Shown piece after piece: positions 10,735 through 19,692 of a stretch of 64,000 bases of DNA. Location: contig JAFZZS010000013.1 of NCBI GenBank assembly GCA_017615655.1, forward strand, positions 1 through 64,000. Direction: 5' to 3'. Source of the stretch: Alphaproteobacteria bacterium. Lineage in GTDB: Bacteria > Pseudomonadota > Alphaproteobacteria > Rs-D84. The position numbers and the translations under genes were made by a program. Within the stretch, counting starts at the first letter, position 1, and every line of letters starts with the position of its first letter. The notes beneath the pieces are model-generated. The model did not search any database. It was given only the letters and a program-made list of their open reading frames with translations, and was not told the origin of the DNA.

Positions 10735-12786
10735 ATGAAAAGAGAACTATTTGATTTTCTAAACACAGACCTGCAATTTATACGCGGGGTAGGGCCGGTG
10801 TTGGCAGCCCGATTTGCAGATCTTTTGGGCGGACGCCGTATTCTTGATTTTATGCTGCATATTCCTGCGTATGTAAAAGACCGGGGAATTATTGATTCTG
10901 TATCAGCTGCCACCCCGGGCGAAGTAATAACAATAATGTTACAGGTCAAATCTCATAAATTAGGGCAAACATTTGGTCGCCGTCGGCGTCCTACACGTAT
11001 TATTTGTGCTGATAAGACGGGCAAACAGGTAGTAATTCAGTTCTTTAATACCAATTTTTTAGATTACTGGGTAAAAAAATTTCCAATTGGTGAATGGCGT
11101 TTGGTTAGTGGTAAATTGGAACCAGGCGCGACACCAACAATAAATCATCCAGAATTTGTCGAAGAACCCAAAGATGCCGATAAAATACCAAAAATTCAGG
11201 CAATATATCCGTCAGGCGAAGGTATAACACAAAAAACATTTACCAATGTTCGTGATCAGATTTTTGCCGATTTTGATAACAAACTTATTGGCGAAGACGA
11301 GCATATTGTTGAATTTTTTGATGCATTAAAACACGCACATTTTGCCAAAACTAGCACTGATTTATTACCTATGGCGGACGATATTGTAAAATTGTCTTAT
11401 TTTGAACTTTTCGCGCATCAAATGGCAATTGCAATTAGTCGTCGCACACGTAACGATGAACGTCATCGTCGCACTGTGCGTCAAAAGAAATATGATTTAT
11501 TAGATAAATTTTATGCTTCGTTGCCATTTGATTTAACGGGTGCGCAAAAACGTGCTATTGACGAAATACATGTAGATATGTTGCGTAATTTTCCGATGAT
11601 GCGTCTTGTCCAGGGTGATGTTGGATGTGGTAAAACAATGGTTGCTATGGCGGCAATGGTTATAATGGCAGAATTTGGCGCTCAGACTGCGTTATTGGCA
11701 CCTACAGATACATTAGCGGGTCAGCACTATGCAAAACTTAAACCATTGTGCGATAGATTGGGTTTGGTGTGTGATATATTGACTGGGCGTGACAAGGGGG
11801 CGGCCCGTCGCGAGAAATTAACTTCACTTCGTTCTGGGCGAACGCGATTGGTTGTTGGAACGCATGCGCTTTTCTCTGAGGACGTTATTTACAAAGATCT
11901 GGGGCTTGTTATTATCGATGAACAGCACCGTTTTGGTGTCGGTCAACGTGAATCATTACGTGCCAAGGGAAATAATCCTGATGTGTTGGCACTGTCCGCG
12001 ACCCCAATTCCGCGCACGCTTTCTATGACAATCTATGGTGATATGGACATTTCAATTATAAACGAAAAGCCCGCTGGGCGTATTCCGATTAAAACCACAA
12101 AATTACCGATATCTCGCATTAGTGCATTAATAGAGCATCTGAAACCACAAATTGTTGCTGGCGCCAAGGTGTTTTGGGTTTGCCCCTTGGTCACGGACAG
12201 TGAAGAATCAGATGCGACCGCCGCAGAATATCGATACAACGAATTGAAACAGAATTTTACATGTGTCGGACTTGTTCATGGGCAAATGCCAAAGAGTGAA
12301 CGTGACGCAGTGATGGCGCAATTCGCCGATAAAAATTCTGATATAAAAATCCTTGTTGCAACCACAGTCATAGAGGTTGGCATTGATGTTCCCGACGCGA
12401 CTATAATCGTAATTGAAAATGCGGAAAGGTTTGGTTTGGCGGCGTTACATCAATTGCGTGGTCGTGTGGGACGTGGTGGTGCGCAATCGTTTTGCATTTT
12501 ACTGCATGGAAACAACTTGTCTCCTGATGGATTAAAGCGTCTTGATATACTTACGGAAACAGACGATGGCTTTGTAATTGCAGAACAAGATTTAATGATG
12601 CGTGGGGTTGGTGAATTACTTGGAACGCGTCAAACTGGTTGGATAAATTATCATTTTGTTGCATATCGTGAACATCGGGATTTATTTAAATTGGCATCGC
12701 GTGCAGCGGTCAATATGGTAACAGTTGAACCATGGGCGCGTGATTTAATGTATATATTCGATAGAACAACGATACTGGGGGCATGA
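10735..12786 (+). CDS. recG: ATP-dependent DNA helicase RecG
   Basis: Reverses stalled replication forks and migrates Holliday junctions. 683 residues, standard length. An N-terminal wedge/OB region (about 55-160, FIRGVGPVLAARFADLLG before it), Walker A GDVGCGKTM (about 292-300), the helicase DEQH box in IIDEQHRFGVGQRE (about 393), SATPIPRTLSMTIYGDMD, and the C-terminal RGRVGRGGAQSFC and QTGW segment all match RecG. It overlaps the following peptidase gene by four bases (ATGA), so they are translationally coupled. Confidence 0.96.
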   Translation: MKRELFDFLNTDLQFIRGVGPVLAARFADLLGGRRILDFMLHIPAYVKDRGIIDSVSAATPGEVITIMLQVKSHKLGQTFGRRRRPTRIICADKTGKQVVIQFFNTNFLDYWVKKFPIGEWRLVSGKLEPGATPTINHPEFVEEPKDADKIPKIQAIYPSGEGITQKTFTNVRDQIFADFDNKLIGEDEHIVEFFDALKHAHFAKTSTDLLPMADDIVKLSYFELFAHQMAIAISRRTRNDERHRRTVRQKKYDLLDKFYASLPFDLTGAQKRAIDEIHVDMLRNFPMMRLVQGDVGCGKTMVAMAAMVIMAEFGAQTALLAPTDTLAGQHYAKLKPLCDRLGLVCDILTGRDKGAARREKLTSLRSGRTRLVVGTHALFSEDVIYKDLGLVIIDEQHRFGVGQRESLRAKGNNPDVLALSATPIPRTLSMTIYGDMDISIINEKPAGRIPIKTTKLPISRISALIEHLKPQIVAGAKVFWVCPLVTDSEESDATAAEYRYNELKQNFTCVGLVHGQMPKSERDAVMAQFADKNSDIKILVATTVIEVGIDVPDATIIVIENAERFGLAALHQLRGRVGRGGAQSFCILLHGNNLSPDGLKRLDILTETDDGFVIAEQDLMMRGVGELLGTRQTGWINYHFVAYREHRDLFKLASRAAVNMVTVEPWARDLMYIFDRTTILGA

Positions 12787-14093
12787 TGCGAAAAATACTT
12801 GTGCTTTTGATTTGTTTATTTTGTTCTATATCTGCGCAAGCGGCATCGCTTATTAACGATACGGAAATAGAATCAGTCGTCCAAGAAATAATTACCCCAG
12901 TCGTCAAAGCGGCGGATATATCGCCATCGCGTATGAAAATATTCATTGTAAATAATGATGACTTTAATGCATTTGTAATGAGTGGCGAAGATATTTATAT
13001 TTATACCGGTTTATTAACCCGGATAACAAGCCCCAATGCACTGCGTGCAGTTGTCGCACACGAACTTGGGCATATGATTGGTGGACATATGGCGCAAATG
13101 TCTGCCGCGATGGAGGCCGAGATGAAGCGTACCATGCTGATTCAGGCATTAGGAATCGGACTTATGGTCGCGGGTGGAAATCCATCATTAGGTGCGGGGG
13201 TTATGGCGGGTGCAACGTCTGTGGCGCGACAATCTATTTTATCCTTTTCGCGTGACGAAGAAAGAATCGCTGATGACATGGGGTTGAATTTAATGGTGCG
13301 CGCCGGAATGAATCCAAATGGTTTTCTTGACGTGTTTAAACAGATGAGTGATATGACATCGCATATTGAATCAAAAGTGAATCCGAATTCTATAAATCAC
13401 CCACTGACAGCTGAACGATTAAAAAATGTTCGTGATAGATTGGCATCCACCGAAATTAAAAATAAAAAATTCAATGATGATTCTACAGATATAATAAAAA
13501 AATATGCGATGGTTCGCGCAAAATTGATTGGGTACCTGGATAATCTGGGACGAGTAAAAACACTTTATCCATATTCTGACAAATCTGATGCAGCGATTTA
13601 CGCGCGTGCAATTGCCAATATGCGTGGCGGAAATTTGGATAGTGCATTGGTTGGAACAAAGACACTTATTTCGCGATTGCCAAATAATCCATATTTGTAT
13701 GAATTACTTGGTGATATTGAATATTCATACGGACATTATGATGACAGTGTGGATGCATACGAACATGCATTAAAATTGCGTCCCCAGGCCCCTCAGATAG
13801 AAACAGCACTGGCCATTGTCCTGGCGGAACGTAATAAAAATGATGATAAAGCACGTGCGATTGAATTGTGCAAACGGGTTATATTGGTTGACGAAACACC
13901 ATTAGCCTATTGGACATTGGCGCGCGCATATGGTGCCGATGATGGTCGTGCAGATTGGGCAATGGCGGAATATTATCGTATGCAAAAATCATCGGAAAAA
14001 TCGCGCGAATATGCTAAACGTGCGAAAACACGTCTGCAAAAGAATTCGCCAGAATATATAAAATCTGATGATATATTGAAACAGAAAAAATAG
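12783..14093 (+). CDS. Secreted M48-family metalloprotease with TPR repeats (BepA-like)
   Basis: 436 residues. Signal peptide MMRKILVLLICLFCSISAQA, then a zinc peptidase domain with HELGH (about 93-97) and the third ligand Glu in RDEERIADDMG (about 158). The C-terminal half (about 270-420) has TPR-like helices, e.g. NPYLYELLGDIEYSYGHYDD. This is the layout of BepA/YfgC, which degrades or chaperones misassembled outer-membrane proteins in the periplasm. Coupled to recG by a 4-base overlap. Confidence 0.92.
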   Translation: MMRKILVLLICLFCSISAQAASLINDTEIESVVQEIITPVVKAADISPSRMKIFIVNNDDFNAFVMSGEDIYIYTGLLTRITSPNALRAVVAHELGHMIGGHMAQMSAAMEAEMKRTMLIQALGIGLMVAGGNPSLGAGVMAGATSVARQSILSFSRDEERIADDMGLNLMVRAGMNPNGFLDVFKQMSDMTSHIESKVNPNSINHPLTAERLKNVRDRLASTEIKNKKFNDDSTDIIKKYAMVRAKLIGYLDNLGRVKTLYPYSDKSDAAIYARAIANMRGGNLDSALVGTKTLISRLPNNPYLYELLGDIEYSYGHYDDSVDAYEHALKLRPQAPQIETALAIVLAERNKNDDKARAIELCKRVILVDETPLAYWTLARAYGADDGRADWAMAEYYRMQKSSEKSREYAKRAKTRLQKNSPEYIKSDDILKQKK

Positions 14094-14095
14094 AT

Positions 14096-14812
14096 TTACG
14101 ACAAAACCTGTTTTTGCAAATCAATCAATTTTTTTGCACCAATTGCCGCCATATCCATTATTTCACCAAGTTGTGATTTTTCAAATGGATGCTGTTCACC
14201 AGTTGATTGAACCTCGATAAAACGACCTGATTCCGCGACGACAAAATTTGCATCCATTTCTGCATTTGAATCTTCTTCGTAGTCTAAATCAAGTATTAAT
14301 TCATTATTCCATAATCCTGCACTTACCGCGGCGACATTTTCGCGTATGGGATTTTCTTTGATACGTTCATTTTTTATCAGCCATTGTACCGCCAACGCAA
14401 GTGCAACAAATCCGCCAGTAATACTTGCAGTGCGTGTTCCACCATCTGCCTGAATTACATCGCAATCAATTGTAATTGTATGTTTACCCAGTATTTCCAT
14501 ATCAACGACACTGCGTAATGCCCGCCCAATCAAACGAGAAATTTCTGCGCTGCGGTGATCTTTGGCAATTGCATCGCGTGTTTTACGAACATCATTTGCG
14601 CGTGGCAACATGGCATACTCCGCAGTTACCCAACCGCCAGTTTTATTTTGCATACGTTTCCATGTGGGCTGATTAAAATCGACACTCGCGGTACATAAAA
14701 CATGTGTTCCACCAATTTTAATAAGACACGAACCTTCGGCCCATTTATTGACCGCAGTTTCCATTGATACAGGGCGCATTTGATTTGCTTTACGCAAAGA
14801 CGGACGCAACAT
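14096..14812 (-). CDS. rph: Ribonuclease PH
   Basis: Phosphorolytic 3'-5' exoribonuclease that trims tRNA 3' ends. 238 residues, normal size. RPSLRKANQMRPV at the start, GSCLIKIGGTHVLCTASVD, GWVTAEYAMLPRAN, and DCDVIQADGGTRTASITG are all hallmark segments. ATG 14812 follows AAAGGA. It is convergent with the peptidase gene, only three bases apart. Confidence 0.96.
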   Translation of the reverse strand: MLRPSLRKANQMRPVSMETAVNKWAEGSCLIKIGGTHVLCTASVDFNQPTWKRMQNKTGGWVTAEYAMLPRANDVRKTRDAIAKDHRSAEISRLIGRALRSVVDMEILGKHTITIDCDVIQADGGTRTASITGGFVALALAVQWLIKNERIKENPIRENVAAVSAGLWNNELILDLDYEEDSNAEMDANFVVAESGRFIEVQSTGEQHPFEKSQLGEIMDMAAIGAKKLIDLQKQVLS

Positions 14813-14878
14813 AGTAAATCCTTTGGTTTATTTTTTTGTTCAAGTATATATGAATAAGCAGCAATTGCAATTTTTTTA

Positions 14879-14908
14879 TTGCCCAATAATTTATAAATAT
14901 GATAAAAT
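14879..14908 (+). promoter_or_regulatory. Promoter of the structured RNA
   Basis: TTGCCC (14879-14884), 18 bp, TAAAAT (14903-14908); predicted start near 14914. Confidence 0.45.
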
Positions 14909-14911
14909 ATA

Positions 14912-15125
14912 GGTGAACCGGGTGGGAATCTGGTTCGGGGCTGTAGCAAGCCCATACTTTCCGGTGCAATGCATCGTAATCCGAAGTGATTCCTGTGTCT
15001 TTGCACCGTCATTATGCCCCAACATTGTCGGGGTGCTGATGATATATGTATAAAAATCATCAGAGTCATTGAAAGTATGATTTGCTAACACCCCGACCGT
15101 CAATTTCCATTGACGGTTGTTTTAT
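14912..15125 (+). ncRNA. Multi-domain structured RNA of about 210 nt ending in a terminator
   Basis: No coding sense. Helices read directly from the sequence: H1 14915-14922/14929-14936; domain 2 GGGGC 14937-14941/15016-15020 enclosing GGTGCAA 14963-14969/15001-15007; domain 3 TCGGGGTG 15028-15035/15089-15096 enclosing CTGATGAT 15036-15043/15056-15063; and a 9-bp match CATACTTTC 14953-14961 with GAAAGTATG 15071-15079 that links domains 2 and 3 as a pseudoknot. A terminator follows. It ends 22 bases before the secreted-protein gene at 15147, so it is either that gene's regulatory leader or an independent RNA. The first 40 bases slightly resemble a cobalamin riboswitch, but no B12 box is present. 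Confidence 0.6.
15096..15123 (+). terminator. Intrinsic terminator of the structured RNA
   Basis: ACCGTCAAT (15096-15104), loop TTCC, ATTGACGGT (15109-15117), then TGTTTT. Confidence 0.75.
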
Positions 15126-15146
15126 ACAACAAAGGGGGAAAAATCC

Positions 15147-15671
15147 ATGAAAAAGATATTGTTAACATCAATACTTGCAATTGTTACCGGAATAACAGTG
15201 GCAAATGCTACGGATGGCGATAAAAAAGTAACATCCAAAAACTATGTCGATACCGCGGTCGCAACACGCCAAGAAAAAATCACTGCTGGAACCAGCGGCA
15301 GCGTTGTCACATATAATGGAACTCAAAACGGTCAGACGCAGTTTAGTGAACATGCAATTTTAGACGCAGAAAACGATTTTGATAATGATGGAAATGTTAG
15401 TGATGGACACGAGGATGATTTGGTAACAGTTGATGGGGTGTATAATATGCTCGATAGCGAATTTAATAATAGAGATAGTCATCTAGAATCAACGCGTGTT
15501 GTTCAAACGACATGTTCAAATCCACCAGATTGTACATTATGGTCAATGGAGGACGTTGTTGTTCATAAATTGGAATGCACAGCAGCCGCAGATTGTGCAA
15601 GTAAAGTGTGTCTGGCGGGTTCCACTAGAGATTGTGTAGGTGGGATGTGCAAATGTGTAATGGCCGAATAA
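15147..15671 (+). CDS. Small secreted protein with fibre-like motif and Cys-rich C-terminus
   Basis: 174 residues from ATG 15147, which follows AAGGGGGAAAAA. Signal peptide ends at about VANA (residue 21). The mature start KKVTSKNYVDTAVATRQEKI is shared in pattern with the secreted proteins at 28.5-30.6 kb. The last 60 residues hold about 10 cysteines (TTCSNPPDC, CTAAADCASKVC) in pairs, suggesting disulfide bonds. Function unknown; export to periplasm or surface is inferred. Confidence 0.7.
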   Translation: MKKILLTSILAIVTGITVANATDGDKKVTSKNYVDTAVATRQEKITAGTSGSVVTYNGTQNGQTQFSEHAILDAENDFDNDGNVSDGHEDDLVTVDGVYNMLDSEFNNRDSHLESTRVVQTTCSNPPDCTLWSMEDVVVHKLECTAAADCASKVCLAGSTRDCVGGMCKCVMAE

Positions 15672-15676
15672 TATAA

Positions 15677-15700
15677 GCCGCCCAAATGGGCGGTTTTTTG
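15677..15700 (+). terminator. Terminator after the 15147 gene
   Basis: CCGCCC, loop AAAT, GGGCGG, T6. Confidence 0.8.
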
Positions 15701-15728
15701 TTTAAAAATTACAAGATTTTTTAACCAC

Positions 15729-15757
15729 TTGAAAAATTACTTTTGGGGTGCTAGAAT
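15729..15757 (+). promoter_or_regulatory. Promoter of the ihfB-like gene and accDA
   Basis: TTGAAA (15729-15734), 17 bp, TAGAAT (15752-15757). Confidence 0.65.
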
Positions 15758-15793
15758 CTACACGATATAAAGAAACCAAGGGGAAAGATTATT

Positions 15794-16072
15794 ATGAAAC
15801 GTTCTGATATTATACGTACCATTCAGGTCCAATTTAAACGTATGCGCAGCAAAGATGCCGCCGCAGTGTTAGATACAGTGTCCGATTCAATGATTGATGC
15901 AATTGCCAATGGTGATCGCATCGAAATTCGTGGTTTTGGTACATTTCAGCCACGTCCACGTGCGACCAAAATTGGATATAACCCTGTAACGGGTCAGCCA
16001 ATGCATTTGCCGGCTAACACGACAATCTTGTTTAAACCAAGTCGTGAATTAACCAAAAAGATGAATGGATAA
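15794..16072 (+). CDS. ihfB: HU/IHF-family DNA-bending protein, IHF-beta-like
   Basis: 92 residues. N-terminal helices MKRSDIIRTIQVQ, core DRIEIRGFGTFQPRPRATKIGYNP, and the DNA-inserting arm with GYNPVTGQP. RGFGTF and the arm sequence are closer to IHF than to HU. It bends DNA in replication, recombination and transcription; phage integrases of the type at 47 kb often use IHF. Start follows AAGGGGAAAG. It is five bases upstream of accDA. Confidence 0.85.
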   Translation: MKRSDIIRTIQVQFKRMRSKDAAAVLDTVSDSMIDAIANGDRIEIRGFGTFQPRPRATKIGYNPVTGQPMHLPANTTILFKPSRELTKKMNG

Positions 16073-16077
16073 AAATT

Positions 16078-17805
16078 ATGCTATTCGGTAAAAAGTCCGG
16101 AATCAAAAATAAAAATCGCGAGAAGTATGATCGTGTCCGCCGGTTAATGTGGATAAAATGTGAATCTTGCGATAAATTAGTGTATTACAAGGACTATAAA
16201 AACAATCATTATATTTGCCCGCGTTGCGGTCGGGCATTTATTATGAACCCAAAACAGCGATTTGATTTGCTGTTTGATGACAGAACGTGGGAAAAAATAC
16301 CTTTACCCACCATGCCAGATGACCCATTGAATTTCACTGACAGGATTCCATATGCCGAAAGATTGGCCGAAGGACGTTCTGACACTGGATACAATGATGC
16401 AGTAACAACGGCAGATGGGCGTATTGGCGGAATACCAACAACGATATGTATTCTTAATGGTGAATTTATGATGGGTTCAATGGGACGCGTTGCCGGCGAA
16501 GGTATCGTCGCCAGTGCTGAACACGCCATCAAAATGCATCAACCACTGATTATGGTTGCATGCAGTGGCGGTGCCCGCATGCAAGAAAATATTCTATCAT
16601 TAATGCAAATGGCACGAACAACGGTGGCAGTGAATAAATTACACGCCGCTAAAATTCCATACATTGTATTGCTAACCGATCCGACATATGGTGGTGTTAC
16701 GGCGTCATTTGCGATGCTGGGCGATATAAATATCGCAGAATCTGGTGCGCGTATCGGATTTGCGGGTCGTCGTGTAATTGAACAGAATATTCGTGAAAAA
16801 TTACCTTCAAATTTCCAAACGGCTGATTATTTGTACGAACATGGTATGGTTGATATGGTCGTGCCACGAACCGAATTGAAATCGCAATTAGAAAAAATAC
16901 TGGCGGTTTTTATGCATCAGGCTCGCCCGGTTAACAAAATATCTGTTCAAACCCCAAAACCCCAAGATACATCAAAACAGGCACGTCGGGGTATGGGTGA
17001 AAATGAAGCGTATGACAAAGTGTTGCTTGCGCGAAACGAAAATCGTCCGCATTTTCTGGATTACATCAATGGAATTGTGTCAGATTGGACATATTTAGCG
17101 GGCGATAGATTGTTTGGCGAGGATGCGGCAATGTGTGGCGGTATTGGCTTTTGGAATGGGGTTCCTGCTGTGATTTTGGGTCAGGAAAAGGGCCGTACAA
17201 TTGAAACACGTCAATTACACCGTTTTGGTATGCCTAATCCCGAAGGTTATCGCAAGGCGCAACGTCTTATGCGATTGGCCGAACGATTTAATTTACCTGT
17301 TATATCGTTGTTTGATACAGCAGGGGCATTTGCAGGTTCGGCGGCCGAAGAACGCGGTCAATCCGAAGCTGTGGCTTCCTCGATACAAACAGGGCTTTCT
17401 ATTAAAACCCCATATATTGCCGTCAACGTAGGCGAGGGCGGTTCTGGGGGTGCAATTGCAATTGGCACTGGTGACAAGGTATTAATGCTTGAAAACGCGA
17501 TTTATTCGGTTATTGCCCCAGAGTCATGTGCAAGCATTTTGTGGAAAGATAATAAATTCAAGGCTACGGCTGCTGCTGCGATGAAATTGACAGCAAATGA
17601 CATGATGGAAATGCGTGTTATTGATAAGATAATTGCCGAACCCGCAGGTGGCGCTCATACCGATTGGCAAACAACCATGGAAAACGTAGCAACGGCGGTC
17701 AGTGAACAAATGAAACTGTTGCAAAAGACCGATCCAGAAAAATTACCAGAATTGCGCGCTGAAAAATTCCTTAAGATGACACGAAAAATTGATAGTCAAA
17801 AATAA
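16078..17805 (+). CDS. Fused acetyl-CoA carboxyltransferase, AccD-AccA
   Basis: 575 residues, one polypeptide for both carboxyltransferase subunits, which move CO2 from biotin to acetyl-CoA in fatty-acid synthesis. The AccD half (1 to about 285) has the zinc ribbon CESC (28-31) and CPRC (about 47-50) and SGGARMQE. The AccA half (from about 300) has GRTIETRQLHRFGMPNPEGY, FDTAGAFAG and GEGGSGGAIAIG. In most alphaproteobacteria accD and accA are separate genes. Start is weak (GGAT before ATG), five bases after ihfB, pointing to an operon. Confidence 0.93.
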   Translation: MLFGKKSGIKNKNREKYDRVRRLMWIKCESCDKLVYYKDYKNNHYICPRCGRAFIMNPKQRFDLLFDDRTWEKIPLPTMPDDPLNFTDRIPYAERLAEGRSDTGYNDAVTTADGRIGGIPTTICILNGEFMMGSMGRVAGEGIVASAEHAIKMHQPLIMVACSGGARMQENILSLMQMARTTVAVNKLHAAKIPYIVLLTDPTYGGVTASFAMLGDINIAESGARIGFAGRRVIEQNIREKLPSNFQTADYLYEHGMVDMVVPRTELKSQLEKILAVFMHQARPVNKISVQTPKPQDTSKQARRGMGENEAYDKVLLARNENRPHFLDYINGIVSDWTYLAGDRLFGEDAAMCGGIGFWNGVPAVILGQEKGRTIETRQLHRFGMPNPEGYRKAQRLMRLAERFNLPVISLFDTAGAFAGSAAEERGQSEAVASSIQTGLSIKTPYIAVNVGEGGSGGAIAIGTGDKVLMLENAIYSVIAPESCASILWKDNKFKATAAAAMKLTANDMMEMRVIDKIIAEPAGGAHTDWQTTMENVATAVSEQMKLLQKTDPEKLPELRAEKFLKMTRKIDSQK

Positions 17806-17810
17806 AAATA

Positions 17811-17830
17811 CTGCCGAAAGGCAGTTTTTT
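17811..17830 (+). terminator. accDA terminator
   Basis: CTGCC, GAAA tetraloop, GGCAG, T6. Confidence 0.8.
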
Positions 17831-17877
17831 ATAACTTATTAATTTTTCTGTGTTTTTTATTTGTTTAACACAACAAC

Positions 17878-17966
17878 TGGCGGAGCGTATAGGACTCGAA
17901 CCTATGGACCGCGTTACCACGGTCACGGATTAGCAATCCGCTGCATTACCACTCTGCCAACGCTCC
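17878..17966 (-). tRNA. tRNA-Ser (anticodon GCT)
   Basis: Class II tRNA of 89 nt with a long variable arm (GACCGTGGTAACGCGGTC), acceptor GGAGCGT/ACGCTCC, anticodon loop TTGCTAA, T-loop TTCGAGT and encoded CCA. Confidence 0.96.
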
Positions 17967-18089
17967 GCAGGGCTTGGTGATTATAACAGCATATAAAATA
18001 AAAAATCAAGATAAAATATTAAAAACAATCTCATACTTGACATTATTTATTTTTGTATTATATATAAGTACAGAAAAGGAGTGATAAGA

Positions 18090-19451
18090 ATGATGACAAA
18101 AAAAACATCGGCAATAACAAGAGCAACAGGTAGATTGTTGTTTAGTACGTTATCAATGTTGGCTGCATCGGGTTGTTCACCAAAAGAAAACGAAGAATCA
18201 AAAGAACAAAACGAAGAAACACCACAAACTGAGGTCGTTGTTCAAGATTCAATATCAACAGACGATCCATATGGTAACATTGCGTTGTTCGAAGCCTCGC
18301 GCAGTAAAATTAAATTTGCGTTGGCATTCTGTGAGAATTATTTCCCATATGTATACAATGACAATGGGGGCAAGGGAACATGGACAACAGGTCATGGGCT
18401 TACGATTTTATATAATGCCGATGGAACATATAAACGTGTAACCAAAAATACACCCGTTCCAACATTGGAACAGTCAGATGTCTATAAGGGGCGTTACTTA
18501 ACAATAGAAGTTTTGCCAGATATCAAAAAACATATCACGGTTTCAATGGACGAAAATACATTGATTGCGGCATGTGTACTTAGATATTGCATCGGTGGCA
18601 GTAATTTTAAAACATCCGAATTCGTTAAGCAATTAAATGCTGGTAAAACAGGTGCCGAATTGGCACAAACGTTGACCGGTTGGCGTAATCCAGATGGTGT
18701 TCCAAAAAGATGTTATTTCTTTGCAGCGCTTATGGCGGGCAAAATACAGTATTCTGACTTGTTAGATTTACGCGCCGAAGGTTGTTATAATTTAAAATGG
18801 AAAGACATTTTTGTGTACGATGCCAAGGGAAATCTTAAGAAAGATAAATCTGACTTTTGTGAATGGGATTTTTCAAAGGTGCGCGCTAATCTTGAAAAAG
18901 CCAAAAACGAAAAAAGCACAGTATTATGGCTTCATGCTGGCAAGAATGGTAAAAAAGTTGTTCAGGCTCAATTGACCAAAGATATTGTTCCAGATTATAT
19001 CTGGCAAGAGGTATCCAATGGGATGGATATTACAATTGAAATGCCAGGGGACACTATCAGTCTTAGTGATGCCAAAGCGCTTTTATATAACGATAGTTCC
19101 TATATTGCTTATCAGAAAAACAATTACGAACAAGCGTTAGAATCTGCAACTGTTGCACTGCAATTTGCGGAAAGCAACAAGCAACGTAGTGCTGCGTACT
19201 ATAATTTAGGTATAACATATTTTACAATGGGTAATTATAGTCGCGCAGTTGAAAATTTAAAGAAAGCCGTATCTTTGGCGGAAACAGATGCTCAACGTAA
19301 AGCCACACAAAAGGCGCTTGCTGATGCAGAACAGGCCAAGAAAAACCAAAACCACAAAACCACACGAAATGTTGCATTGAGTGTCTTGGGTTTGGCGGCA
19401 TTGGGATACGCTACAAAAAAATATTATCTTAATAGACAACGTCAAAGATAA
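18090..19451 (+). CDS. Exported lysozyme-like protein with TPR repeats and C-terminal membrane helix
   Basis: About 453 residues from ATG 18090, nine bases after AAAGGAG (an in-frame GTG at 18081 is closer than usual). The N-terminal hydrophobic stretch ends ASGC, close to a lipobox. Residues about 70-240 resemble a GH24 lysozyme: FCENYFPYVYND then WTTGHGL, the spacing of catalytic Glu, Asp and Thr. Two TPR units follow (SAAYYNLGITYFTMGNYSRA), then a single C-terminal helix VALSVLGLAALGYATKKYYL. Likely envelope peptidoglycan remodelling; activity not certain because the domain is divergent. Confidence 0.7.
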   Translation: MMTKKTSAITRATGRLLFSTLSMLAASGCSPKENEESKEQNEETPQTEVVVQDSISTDDPYGNIALFEASRSKIKFALAFCENYFPYVYNDNGGKGTWTTGHGLTILYNADGTYKRVTKNTPVPTLEQSDVYKGRYLTIEVLPDIKKHITVSMDENTLIAACVLRYCIGGSNFKTSEFVKQLNAGKTGAELAQTLTGWRNPDGVPKRCYFFAALMAGKIQYSDLLDLRAEGCYNLKWKDIFVYDAKGNLKKDKSDFCEWDFSKVRANLEKAKNEKSTVLWLHAGKNGKKVVQAQLTKDIVPDYIWQEVSNGMDITIEMPGDTISLSDAKALLYNDSSYIAYQKNNYEQALESATVALQFAESNKQRSAAYYNLGITYFTMGNYSRAVENLKKAVSLAETDAQRKATQKALADAEQAKKNQNHKTTRNVALSVLGLAALGYATKKYYLNRQRQR

Positions 19452-19471
19452 TATACGCTGACGATAATAAA

Positions 19472-19504
19472 ATGCCCCATGTTACTAAAACAGGGGCATT
19501 TTTG
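19472..19504 (+). terminator. Terminator before the trpS leader
   Basis: ATGCCCC, 14-base loop, GGGGCAT, T-rich tail. Confidence 0.7.
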
Positions 19505-19512
19505 TGTGTACC

Positions 19513-19541
19513 TTGACAATTTTACAAATTCTATCTATAAT
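19513..19541 (+). promoter_or_regulatory. trpS promoter (consensus)
   Basis: TTGACA (19513-19518), 17 bp, TATAAT (19536-19541). Start near 19548 leaves a leader of about 145 nt before trpS. Confidence 0.8.
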
Positions 19542-19564
19542 ACCACTGATTTAGGTAAGATCCT

Positions 19565-19639
19565 ATGATTGAACAAAAAAATGCTTTTATTGTGTATCTT
19601 AACACGCCATCGGTTACGTATGGACGATGGTGCATGTAA
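19565..19639 (+). CDS. Possible 24-codon leader peptide upstream of trpS
   Basis: ATG 19565, preceded by TAGGTAAG, reads 24 codons to TAA 19639 and has one Trp codon three codons before the stop (ending GRWCM). It lies in the leader of the tryptophanyl-tRNA synthetase gene. The Trp codon sits in the 3' arm of a stem CGCCATCG/CGATGGTG. This suggests sensing of charged tRNA-Trp, but no terminator is seen downstream, so a translational mechanism would be needed. Speculative. Confidence 0.4.
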   Translation: MIEQKNAFIVYLNTPSVTYGRWCM

Positions 19640-19692
19640 TTTTCTACTTTATTTCAGATTTTACAATAACCAAAAAGCATAAGGATTTAAAA

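Noticed and set aside
14915-14955. Cobalamin riboswitch
   Set aside because: The first 40 bases resemble its CCGG and GGGGCTGT parts, but the B12 box and the rest of the consensus are missing, and the downstream gene has no link to cobalamin.
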